DNA from: an uncultured Prevotella sp. | GTDB lineage: Bacteria; Bacteroidota; Bacteroidia; Bacteroidales; Bacteroidaceae | NCBI GenBank assembly: GCA_905372445.1 | Contig: CAJPPF010000033.1 | Coordinates: 1-17,911, forward strand | DNA: 17,911 nt | Reading direction: 5' to 3' | Part shown: piece by piece, positions 1 through 6,581 of the stretch | Position numbering within the stretch: the first letter of the stretch is position 1 | Layout of the letters: each line of letters opens with the position of its first letter | Translations under genes and position numbers: made by a program | The notes under the pieces: generated by a model | Told to the model about the DNA's origin: nothing | The model's database searches: none | Seen by the model: only the letters and a program-made list of their open reading frames with translations

Positions 1-90
1 ACATCTGCTCAACAATCGAACAAAATCAGTCAAGGACTCTAATGACCGATTCGGGCTAAAAGAAATGTTTTTAATAAAACTTGCTATTTT

Positions 91-155
91 CTTCTCCAGA
101 ATTCGCGTAAGTAAAGAAAATTCATCGTCGCGGTTTTGAGCGAAAGAGAAAACGA
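91..155. repeat. Dispersed intergenic repeat, copy 1
   Basis: These ~65 bases align by eye with 8012-8079, with roughly three quarters identity and a few 1-nt gaps. The shared core is GTAAAGAAAA, then an ATC-TCGCG-TTTT-AGCGAAA-AGAAAA pattern. Both copies keep a small stem: here TCGC (128-131) pairs with GCGA (140-143) around an 8-nt loop. The two copies are the same way round, both outside genes. Whether the element is more widespread in the genome cannot be seen from this window. Confidence 0.6.
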
Positions 156-251
156 AGAATGATGATTTGCCAAGTCTGCATGTCATAAAACTGCGTCTTT
201 GCGAACCGATAGGAACAGAAAACAGCTTTCTTCCGTACTTTTTCTCTCAAA

Positions 252-332
252 AAACGGTGGTTCTTTACGCTGAAACGGACGGTTTTATCGGGAAGAAACG
301 GCGGTATTAAGCTCAAGAAACGGCGGTTCTTG
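252..332. repeat. Degenerate ~22-bp direct-repeat array (four units)
   Basis: Four related units begin near 252, 273, 296 and 318, spaced 21-23 bp apart, about two helical turns. The plus-strand core is AAACGGYGGTTCTT-like: AAACGGTGGTTCTT at 252-265, GAAACGGACGGTTTTA at 272-287, GAAACGGCGGTATTAA at 295-310 and GAAACGGCGGTTCTTG at 317-332. On the minus strand the units read AAGAACCGCCGTTTCTT. Because the period is not a multiple of three, translation gives shifting strings (KNRRF, PPF, KTVRF), so the frame that spans it is probably fortuitous. Function is unknown; an iteron-like protein-binding array or a selfish repeat are both possible. Confidence 0.6.
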
Positions 333-398
333 AAAATGATTCGTATTTTTGTCGGCATTAAACAAGTCTATTTCGCTGATTATCAACGTCTTTTATGT

Positions 399-420
399 AA
401 TGCTAAAAATAAGCATTTTT
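399..420 (+). terminator. Small AT-rich hairpin followed by T residues
   Basis: AATGCT (399-404) pairs with AGCATT (412-417) around a 7-nt loop, and the second arm runs into TTTTT. It has the shape of a weak plus-strand terminator, but no plus-strand gene ends here. Its sequence CTTTTAT..ATGCTAAAAATA also occurs at 8099-8122, so it may simply be part of the dispersed intergenic repeat. Confidence 0.3.
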
Positions 421-517
421 CGTCAACGAACGACCATGTGCCGGCAAATATCGGCTGTATTTATGGTTAGAATAGCCCTTTTGTTGAATTTATTCGTAAC
501 ATTAGTGCAGAAACATA

Positions 518-2470
518 TTATGTCAGCTTCAGTCCCAAACGGCGTGCGAGCTCATTTCTCTGCGACTGTCGCTCCTGATATTCGGTCATCGCCTCACGCA
601 TTTTCTCGGGGTCGGAAGCGCTCATGATGACCTTTTTCTTCAGTTGCTCGAGCGATTCCTGCACTATGTCCATACGCAGATCAAGTGTCAGATGCTCTGC
701 CTGAGAACGGAGCTTTGTCTCTTCGTTCTCCTGATCAATCTTCTTCTGCGACTCACTGACTGGTGTGTCGTCGGTATTAGTCTCTATCAGAGCAAACCTG
801 TCGACGGCGAGCTCGTTGGCGAAATTGCCAAGTTCGATGTTATGATGATTCACGAAATATGTCTCAGCAACAAAGTCCTGCTCGCCACTTTTCTCGGCTG
901 CTTCTTGCAGAATCTGTGCGCACTGAGGGTCTTTCAACTTTATATCATCGGCTGCAAGGTTATAATATATAAACTGTGCGACGCTGATATCAATCAGCCT
1001 GCCGTCCTCGGTCTCGACATTGTGAAAAACCATTCGCTCGCCATGACGCACCACCAACTGCGCAATCATGCGCTCGACATGTGAAATCTTCTCGCTGTGC
1101 GTCAGTTCCTGACGGATGTCATCACGCTGCACGGCTTGAGTTGGAGTGGTTGTATTCGTCTTGCGCTCATGAATAAACGTGTTCATGCGGTTTATGAGGG
1201 TGTCCTCCTTCATACCTATGAGTAGGGCAGAGTCGTGCAGGTATGTGGCACGTAGTATCTGATTCGGTATGACGGCAATGCTCCGTATGATTGAGTCGAT
1301 GCCCTCCGAGCGCTGTTGCGAATCTTTTGCCTTGCTGACAAGCATATCGGTCTTGAACTGTAGGAAGTCCATCTGATGGTCGTCGATATACTGGCGAAAG
1401 TCGGCGGCAGTGTGTTTCCTCGCAAAAGAATCAGGGTCGTCGCCATCGGGAAGGAACAGCACTTTTACGTTCATCCCCTCTGACAGCAGCATATCCGTTC
1501 CCCGCATTGCAGCGTGCATTCCGGCATCATCGCCGTCGTAAAGCAGTGTGATGTTCGAGGAGAAACGATGCAGCATGTGAATCTGATGTATGGAAAGTGC
1601 CGTACCTGAGTTGGCAACGACATTCTCGATGCCACACTGGTGCATGGACAAGACGTCCGTCTGACCTTCTACGATATACACGCGGTCTTCCTTCGCAATA
1701 GCTCGCTTGGCTTGATATATGCCGAAAAGTTCGCGTTCCTTATGGTATATCTCCGAATCTGGCGAGTTGACATACTTCTGCTGCACACCCTTAGTGCGCG
1801 AGTCAAGCACACGGGCGGAAAAGCCTACGATCTTGCCGCTTAGTCCTATCCACGGGAAAATGACGCGGTCGGCATAGCGGTCGATAAGTTCTCCCCGATC
1901 CGACTTATAGCATATACCTGTCTTAAGTAGGAATTCCTCCTTGTAGCCTTTCTGCAATGCGTTGGCAGCAAAGGCATGGCGGTCCTTGACATCATAGCCC
2001 AGACGAAACTTGCGTATCACGTCGTCGCGGAATCCACGACCTCGGTAATACTGCATGCCTATAGCGACACCGTCGGGGTCGTTATGCAGGAGTTCCTCGA
2101 AATAGGTGGCAGCCCACTCATTGACGATAAACATCGACTCACGCTCGTTCTGCTCCTGACGCTCCTGGTCGCTTATCTCGCGCTCATGAATCTCTATTCC
2201 ATACTTCTTCGCAAGCCATCGCAACGCCTCAGGATAGGTGAGCTGCTCGTGTTCCATGATAAAACTGACAGGATTGCCGCCCTTTCCGCAACCGAAACAA
2301 TGGCAGGAGCCACGGGCAGGACTGACCATGAACGACGGTGTCTTCTCGTCGTGGAAAGGACACAGTCCCTTATAGTTTGCTCCACTTTTCTTCAGTGTGA
2401 CAAACTCCGAAACAACATCTACGATGTTTGCAGCTTCTTTTATACGGTCAACTGTCGCTCTGTCAATCAT
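518..2470 (-). CDS. dnaG: DNA primase DnaG
   Basis: Makes the short RNA primers for lagging-strand synthesis and works with the replicative helicase DnaB. The 650-residue protein opens with the CHC2 zinc-binding module (C37, H40, C58, C61), used for template recognition. The catalytic core follows: the RYADRVIFP basic motif at about 198-206, then the TOPRIM metal-binding residues in EGQTD (E268) and DGDDAG (312-317), and PDGDDPDSF at 341-349. The remaining C-terminal ~250 residues are charged and helix-rich, where the helicase-binding domain is expected, ending in LARRLGLKLT. It is longer than E. coli DnaG (581 residues), from memory normal for Bacteroidales. The ATG start is preceded at a short distance by a promoter, and the gene is followed by gene-free DNA, so it seems to be transcribed alone. 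All key residues are present. Confidence 0.97.
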   Translation of the reverse strand: MIDRATVDRIKEAANIVDVVSEFVTLKKSGANYKGLCPFHDEKTPSFMVSPARGSCHCFGCGKGGNPVSFIMEHEQLTYPEALRWLAKKYGIEIHEREISDQERQEQNERESMFIVNEWAATYFEELLHNDPDGVAIGMQYYRGRGFRDDVIRKFRLGYDVKDRHAFAANALQKGYKEEFLLKTGICYKSDRGELIDRYADRVIFPWIGLSGKIVGFSARVLDSRTKGVQQKYVNSPDSEIYHKERELFGIYQAKRAIAKEDRVYIVEGQTDVLSMHQCGIENVVANSGTALSIHQIHMLHRFSSNITLLYDGDDAGMHAAMRGTDMLLSEGMNVKVLFLPDGDDPDSFARKHTAADFRQYIDDHQMDFLQFKTDMLVSKAKDSQQRSEGIDSIIRSIAVIPNQILRATYLHDSALLIGMKEDTLINRMNTFIHERKTNTTTPTQAVQRDDIRQELTHSEKISHVERMIAQLVVRHGERMVFHNVETEDGRLIDISVAQFIYYNLAADDIKLKDPQCAQILQEAAEKSGEQDFVAETYFVNHHNIELGNFANELAVDRFALIETNTDDTPVSESQKKIDQENEETKLRSQAEHLTLDLRMDIVQESLEQLKKKVIMSASDPEKMREAMTEYQERQSQRNELARRLGLKLT

Positions 2471-2491
2471 TGCTTATCGTCATTCTTATGG

Positions 2492-2499
2492 CAAAGATA
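2492..2499 (-). promoter_or_regulatory. dnaG promoter, -7 box
   Basis: On the minus strand this reads TATCTTTG, matching the Bacteroidetes -7 consensus TAnnTTTG, within a T-rich run. It lies 21 nt upstream of the dnaG ATG, predicting a short leader of about 15 nt. No convincing TTTG -33 box at the usual 19-21 nt spacing was found. Confidence 0.6.
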
Positions 2500-2557
2500 C
2501 AAAAAAAACATGAGATGCGATTACTTACGATACAAAGTTTTTGCACCCCATGAAAGA

Positions 2558-2596
2558 AATAAGGTGCAGCCTCCTTGAAAGAAGCTACACCTTATT
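2558..2596 (-). terminator. Terminator after the etfB-etfA-acd operon
   Basis: A perfect 9-bp stem, AATAAGGTG (2558-2566) with CACCTTATT (2588-2596), extended inward by an AGC/GCT pairing after one mismatch. On the minus strand it lies about 40 nt past the dehydrogenase stop and is followed by ATTTCTTTC, suiting a terminator of that operon. It stands just before the dnaG promoter, insulating dnaG from read-through. Confidence 0.7.
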
Positions 2597-2613
2597 ATAT
2601 GTATGCGCACGGG

Positions 2614-2626
2614 CATGGCGCCCATG
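2614..2626. repeat. Short inverted repeat CATGG-N3-CCATG
   Basis: CATGG (2614-2618) and CCATG (2622-2626) flank CGC, ten nucleotides past the stop codon of the dehydrogenase. It could be a minor part of the 3' end structure; its size allows no firm claim. Confidence 0.3.
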
Positions 2627-2635
2627 AATTAAATA

Positions 2636-4342
2636 TTACTTGCGATAATCGGCAAGGTCTTCTACTGTTGACGACATGATGAAGTTGTAGTGCTTCTCAA
2701 TCTCTGACATAGCAAAGCGAGTATAAACTCGTGCTGACTTGCCGAAGAGCTCACTGTCCTTTGAGGCATCGGTAATGAGCAGGTTGGTCATGATTGTTGT
2801 TGCAGCAATCTCATATAGATGGCGTGAACAGAAGTCCTTGTACTCATCATTCTCTGCTGCGTTGACTCTGGCAACACAGTCGTTGTACTTCACTAACATC
2901 TCATGAGCCTGAGCACGCAGAGTCTTGAACTCCTCGGCAGTTGCTTCCTGCTCCATGTCAGCTATCACCTGACCATAGAAGCCGTTAGTGATGTAACGTA
3001 TAGCAGCAACGGTCTGAAGCTGTGTAGTGCCCTCGTAGATAGAGGTGATACGTGCATCGCGATAAAGACGCTGGCATGGATACTCAAGCATAAAACCTGA
3101 ACCGCCATGAACCTGAATACAGTCGTAGGTGTTCTGGTTGGCATACTCTGAGTTGATACCTTTTGCCAATGGGGTGAAAGCGTCAGCGAGACGAGAGTAC
3201 TCCTTACACTCTGCACGCTCCTCGGGAGTGAGTTTGCGCTCGCGGGAGATATCTTCGAGTGCCTTGTAAATATCTACATAACGGCTTGTTGCATAAAGAA
3301 GTGTACGACCGGCGTCAAGTTTTGCCTTCATCAAAGCAAGCATATCATATACAGCAGGGAACTGTATGATAGCCTTACCAAACTGCTTACGGTCCTTAGC
3401 ATAAGCCAAAGCTTCATTATAAGCCTGCTGTGAGAGACCTACTGACTGGGCAGAGATACCCAGACGGGCACCGTTCATCAGAGCCATCACGTACTTGATA
3501 AGTCCGAGCTTGCGGCTGCCGCAGAGTTCTACCTTCGCATTCTTATAGACAAGTTCGCAGGTGGGCGAACCGTGTATGCCGAGTTTGTTCTCAATACGAC
3601 GTACGTCAACACCGCCGTTACGCTTGTCGTAGATGAACATTGAAAGACCGCGACCGTCGCGTGTGCCTTCTTCTGAACGAGCAAGAACGAGGTGAATGTC
3701 TGAGTCGCCATTGGTAATGAACCGCTTACAACCATTCAGACGCCAGCAGTTCTCCTTCTCGTCAAATGTAGCCTTAAGCATCACTGACTGCAGGTCAGAG
3801 CCTGCATCCGGCTCTGTGAGGTCCATTGACATCGTCTCACCGGCGCAAACACGTGGGATATAACGTTGGCGCTGATCCTCATCGCCGAACTCATATAGGG
3901 TCTCGATACAATCCTGAAGCGACCAAATGTTTTCAAAACCTGCATCAGCAGCTGAAATCATCTCGTTGATAGCAGAGTAGGGGACGGTAGGAATATTAAG
4001 ACCGCCATAACGACGTGGCATAGTAACACCATTGAGTCCAGCCTTTACTGTTGTCTCATAATTCTCGTATGTCTTGCTTGCATAGCGTACGCGACCGTTC
4101 TCGCAATGAGGTCCTTCTTCGTCAACAGCTTCTGAATTTGGCCAGATGACATTTGCGCTGATATCGCCGGCGAGCTCAAGCACGCGGTCGTAGTTATCAA
4201 GAGCATCCTCGAAATTCTGAGGAGCATAGTCGTATTTGTCTTTATCAGCATAGTCACGCTCCTTGAGCTCAACAATACGCTTCATCAATGGATGATTAAG
4301 ATGAAACTTAATCTCCGGGTTGTCTGTATAGAAATTAGCCAT
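2636..4342 (-). CDS. Acyl-CoA dehydrogenase, long form with C-terminal extension
   Basis: A flavoenzyme that forms or reduces the alpha-beta double bond of acyl-CoA thioesters, passing electrons to or from the electron-transfer flavoprotein encoded just upstream. Family signatures are clear: LTEPDAGSD (175-183), FITNG (208-212), RKQFGKAIIQFPAVYDMLA in the helical domain, and the YRDARITSIYEGTTQLQ segment whose Glu437 sits where the catalytic base of short- and medium-chain enzymes is found. At 568 residues it is well beyond the usual ~380. The extra length is an N-terminal ~50-residue segment, an insert near 360-390 and a ~110-residue helical C-terminal tail, as in the long bacterial acyl-CoA dehydrogenases. 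Only 3 nt separate it from etfA, so it is the last gene of the operon. Chain length cannot be read from the sequence; a short-chain (butyryl/crotonyl) role is inferred from the Etf context. Confidence 0.93.
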   Translation of the reverse strand: MANFYTDNPEIKFHLNHPLMKRIVELKERDYADKDKYDYAPQNFEDALDNYDRVLELAGDISANVIWPNSEAVDEEGPHCENGRVRYASKTYENYETTVKAGLNGVTMPRRYGGLNIPTVPYSAINEMISAADAGFENIWSLQDCIETLYEFGDEDQRQRYIPRVCAGETMSMDLTEPDAGSDLQSVMLKATFDEKENCWRLNGCKRFITNGDSDIHLVLARSEEGTRDGRGLSMFIYDKRNGGVDVRRIENKLGIHGSPTCELVYKNAKVELCGSRKLGLIKYVMALMNGARLGISAQSVGLSQQAYNEALAYAKDRKQFGKAIIQFPAVYDMLALMKAKLDAGRTLLYATSRYVDIYKALEDISRERKLTPEERAECKEYSRLADAFTPLAKGINSEYANQNTYDCIQVHGGSGFMLEYPCQRLYRDARITSIYEGTTQLQTVAAIRYITNGFYGQVIADMEQEATAEEFKTLRAQAHEMLVKYNDCVARVNAAENDEYKDFCSRHLYEIAATTIMTNLLITDASKDSELFGKSARVYTRFAMSEIEKHYNFIMSSTVEDLADYRK

Positions 4343-4345
4343 AAT

Positions 4346-5383
4346 TTACTTAGAGTGATTCTTATAATATTTAATCATCTTTGGAACAACTTCTTCCACT
4401 GTGCCGGTGATAACGTAGTCGGCAATCTGATTGATAGGAGCATCCGGGTCGCTGTTTACGCTGACGATGATGCCCGACTCCTGCATACCGGAGATATGCT
4501 GAATCTGACCGGAGATGCCAAAAGCGAAATAAACTTTTGGACGGACTGTTACTCCTGTCTGACCAATCTGGCGGTCGTGGTCAATCCAGCCTGCATCGAC
4601 AGCGGCACGAGAAGCACCTACCTCAGCATGAAGCTCGTGGGCAAGTTCGAACAGTTTATCAAAACCTTCTTTTGAACCTACACCATAGCCACCCGCAACA
4701 ACTATTGCTGCTCCCTTGAGATTATGCTTTGCCTCCTCAACATGACGCTCGATGACCTTTACAACATATTCTGTCTCCGGGACATACTTTGCTACGTCAT
4801 GACGAACAACCTCTGCCTTGTATGCCTCGTCGAGAACTTCTTTCTTCATCACACCCTCGCGGACAGTAGCCATCTGTGGTCTGTGGTCGGGGTTAACGAT
4901 TGTTGCTACTATGTTACCACCGAAGGCAGGACGAATCTGATAGAGCTGATTCTCATAATGGAAAGTCCGTAGCTCGCCGTCTACCTTACGCCTCATATCG
5001 TAGCTTCCAATCTCAAGTTCCGTACAATCGGCAGTCAGACCGCTGTGAAGAGCAGAGCTGACACGTGGACCGAGGTCACGACCGATAACCGTTGCACCAA
5101 GGAGACATATCTCCGGCTTTTCCTTCTTAAAGAGGTTTACGACCAGTGCTGTGTGTGGATTGCTTGTGTATGGTGCAAGTCCCTCTGCGTCGAAAATGTG
5201 AACTCTGTCAACACCATACTTTATCACCTGCTCCTCAACACCGTCGAGACCGGAGCCTGCAATGATACACTCCAACTGAACGCCAAGCGTGTTTGCAAGT
5301 TTACGTCCTTTGGTAAGGAGCTCGAGAGCGACATCTTTTACCTTTGTGCCTTCTATCTCGCAATATACAAATACATTATTCAT
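4346..5383 (-). CDS. etfA: Electron transfer flavoprotein alpha subunit
   Basis: Larger subunit of the cytoplasmic EtfAB heterodimer, which binds FAD and mediates electron transfer with acyl-CoA dehydrogenases. The 345-residue protein has the usual two parts: an N-terminal Rossmann-like domain (about 1-190), and a C-terminal FAD domain with GQTGVTVRPK (274-283) and the EtfA signature YFAFGISGQIQHISGM (285-300), closing with SVNSDPDAPI. The length is slightly above typical (~315-335). It starts 2 nt after etfB ends and stops 3 nt before the dehydrogenase starts, so translation of the three is probably coupled. Subunit stoichiometry and partner choice therefore seem fixed by the operon. Confidence 0.95.
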   Translation of the reverse strand: MNNVFVYCEIEGTKVKDVALELLTKGRKLANTLGVQLECIIAGSGLDGVEEQVIKYGVDRVHIFDAEGLAPYTSNPHTALVVNLFKKEKPEICLLGATVIGRDLGPRVSSALHSGLTADCTELEIGSYDMRRKVDGELRTFHYENQLYQIRPAFGGNIVATIVNPDHRPQMATVREGVMKKEVLDEAYKAEVVRHDVAKYVPETEYVVKVIERHVEEAKHNLKGAAIVVAGGYGVGSKEGFDKLFELAHELHAEVGASRAAVDAGWIDHDRQIGQTGVTVRPKVYFAFGISGQIQHISGMQESGIIVSVNSDPDAPINQIADYVITGTVEEVVPKMIKYYKNHSK

Positions 5384-5385
5384 GG

Positions 5386-6249
5386 CTATCCAATCAGTTT
5401 TTCGTTCAACATTTCTACCATCAGGTTCTCGATATCATTATCACTGCCTGTCAGAGACTTTGACTCCTTAGCCTTGAACACGATATTCACAACCGTCTTT
5501 ACGTTTGTAGGAGACCCTGCCTTTCCTATCTGTTCCGGGTCAGCATCTATATCATTAGCACCCCATTGAGTGATGTCGAGATAATCTTTTGTAGGTGCAG
5601 GAGCGTCTGCCGGACGCTCTGCCTTGACAGTAGCGTTCTTATATTTCATCAGCCGCTTTGCATTGCGTGGGCGACAAGGTGCAGCACTTCCATTCACAGT
5701 GACTACAAGCGGTAGCGGAGCCTCAACAGTCTCCACACCACCGTCGATATGACGCTTCACGATAATCTTGCGTGCAACCTCATCAAGAGAGAGTATCTCC
5801 TCAGCGTATGTCACTTGCGTAAGACCGAGCTTTTCGGCAATCTGCGGACCAACCTGCGCGGTATCACCATCGATTGCCTGTCGACCTCCAAGGATGATGT
5901 CGACATCACCAAGCTTCTTGATAGCCTGTGCAATGGTGTAACTTGTTGCCAAAGTATCAGCACCACCAAGTGTACGGTCAGTTATCACATAACCGGCATC
6001 GGCTCCTCTGTAGAGAGCTTCGCGGATTACCTCTGCTGATTTTGGCAGACCCATTGTCACCACAGAGATTGTTGAACCGGGGAATTGATCCTTCAGCAGG
6101 AGCGCTTGCTCCAAAGCATTGAGGTCTTCCGGATTGAACACGGCTGGCAGAGCGGCACGGTTGATGGTTCCTTCTGCCGTCATTGCATCAGGACCAACGT
6201 TTCTTGTGTCTGGCACTTGCTTTGCAAGTACTACAATCTTTAAACTCAT
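5386..6249 (-). CDS. etfB: Electron transfer flavoprotein beta subunit
   Basis: Smaller subunit of the EtfAB dimer. The 287-residue protein begins MSLKIVVLAKQVPDT, a standard EtfB start, which fixes the ATG. The nucleotide-binding part shows DRTLGGADTLATSYTIAQAI (91-110) and GGRQAIDGDTAQVGPQ (121-136), then the VTVNGSAAPCRPRNAKRLMKY segment near 185-206. The GRQAIDGDTAQVGPQ form is, from memory, typical of clostridial and other anaerobe EtfBs, including electron-bifurcating ones, whereas mitochondrial EtfB, which binds AMP, has a different sequence there. First gene of the operon, with no Shine-Dalgarno but an A-rich stretch before the ATG. A well-formed promoter lies ~175 nt upstream. Confidence 0.95.
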   Translation of the reverse strand: MSLKIVVLAKQVPDTRNVGPDAMTAEGTINRAALPAVFNPEDLNALEQALLLKDQFPGSTISVVTMGLPKSAEVIREALYRGADAGYVITDRTLGGADTLATSYTIAQAIKKLGDVDIILGGRQAIDGDTAQVGPQIAEKLGLTQVTYAEEILSLDEVARKIIVKRHIDGGVETVEAPLPLVVTVNGSAAPCRPRNAKRLMKYKNATVKAERPADAPAPTKDYLDITQWGANDIDADPEQIGKAGSPTNVKTVVNIVFKAKESKSLTGSDNDIENLMVEMLNEKLIG

Positions 6250-6425
6250 GTATTTGTTCGTTTTTAAATATATACCTTAATTATATTATGCGCGCACATA
6301 CATTATAAATTGCGTACATACGCGCAAAAACATACAGCCAAAGCATTAGAAAGCAGCAAAGCATCAGACTATACTAATTTCTTTTCACAGCCTCAGCCTA
6401 TAAGGTGAATCTTTTATTCAAGGTG
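6250..6425 (-). promoter_or_regulatory. Long 5' leader of the etfB operon
   Basis: If transcription starts just past the -7 box at 6426-6433, the etfB mRNA carries about 170 untranslated nucleotides, far more than dnaG or dacB. Within it lie a TTGCG/CGCAA inverted repeat (6310-6314 and 6323-6327), an overlapping GCGTA/TACGC pairing (6312-6316 and 6319-6323) and TGAAT/ATTCA (6406-6410 and 6416-6420). I recognise no known riboswitch fold. Expression control in the leader is only a possibility. Confidence 0.35.
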
Positions 6426-6457
6426 CAAAGTTACGAAAATATAATTATACGCCCAAA
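6426..6457 (-). promoter_or_regulatory. etfB-etfA-acd promoter
   Basis: On the minus strand a TTTG -33 box (6457-6454) and a TAACTTTG -7 box (6433-6426) are separated by 20 nt, a full match to the Bacteroidetes promoter consensus TTTG-N19-21-TAnnTTTG. It is the best-formed promoter in the window and reads toward etfB. Confidence 0.72.
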
Positions 6458-6569
6458 TAAATTATGCTAAAAGGTGCACAGCCGAGCCGTTTTTGTGCAC
6501 AATCAGGTCTTTTTGAGCATTTATTATTCCTACTTTCAGACGGATAAACCGTGTTTGATTTTTTTTTCG

Positions 6570-6577
6570 TACCTTTG
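6570..6577 (+). promoter_or_regulatory. dacB promoter, -7 box
   Basis: TACCTTTG matches TAnnTTTG and follows a T-rich run. It ends only 4 nt before the dacB ATG at 6582, so the transcript would begin at or next to the start codon. A TTTG at 6554-6557 is too close (12 nt) to be a standard -33 box. Confidence 0.6.
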
Positions 6578-6581
6578 CAAT

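Larger units (their letters stand above)
1..517. other. Gene-poor left-edge region
   Basis: No credible protein gene is visible here. A minus-strand frame at 122-358 (78 codons) is open, but its translation is mainly the degenerate direct-repeat array read through, giving recurring KNRRF / KTVRF / KNHRF strings. A plus-strand frame open from the left edge stops near 142 and resembles nothing I know. What the stretch does hold is listed separately: a dispersed repeat copy (91-155), a ~22-bp repeat array (252-332) and a small hairpin followed by T residues (399-420). dnaG transcription enters from the right. No strong minus-strand terminator for dnaG was found, although a weak GCCG/CGGC pairing lies near 440-456. 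Confidence 0.6.

Noticed and set aside
1..142. Plus-strand frame open from the left edge to ~142
   Set aside because: About 46 codons of unremarkable sequence whose end overlaps the dispersed repeat; no recognisable product.
252..332. CRISPR array
   Set aside because: The units are imperfect and spaced 21-23 bp start to start, leaving no spacers; no cas genes are nearby.
122..358. 78-codon minus-strand frame
   Set aside because: Its translation is mostly the 22-bp repeat array read in shifting phases, its other end lies in the dispersed repeat, and it has no consensus promoter.
1976..2578. 200-codon plus-strand frame over the dnaG 5' region
   Set aside because: Antisense to the zinc-binding and core part of DnaG, which is fully conserved.
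6474..6581. Upstream GTG extension of dacB
   Set aside because: It overlaps the promoter and would bury the signal peptide inside the protein.
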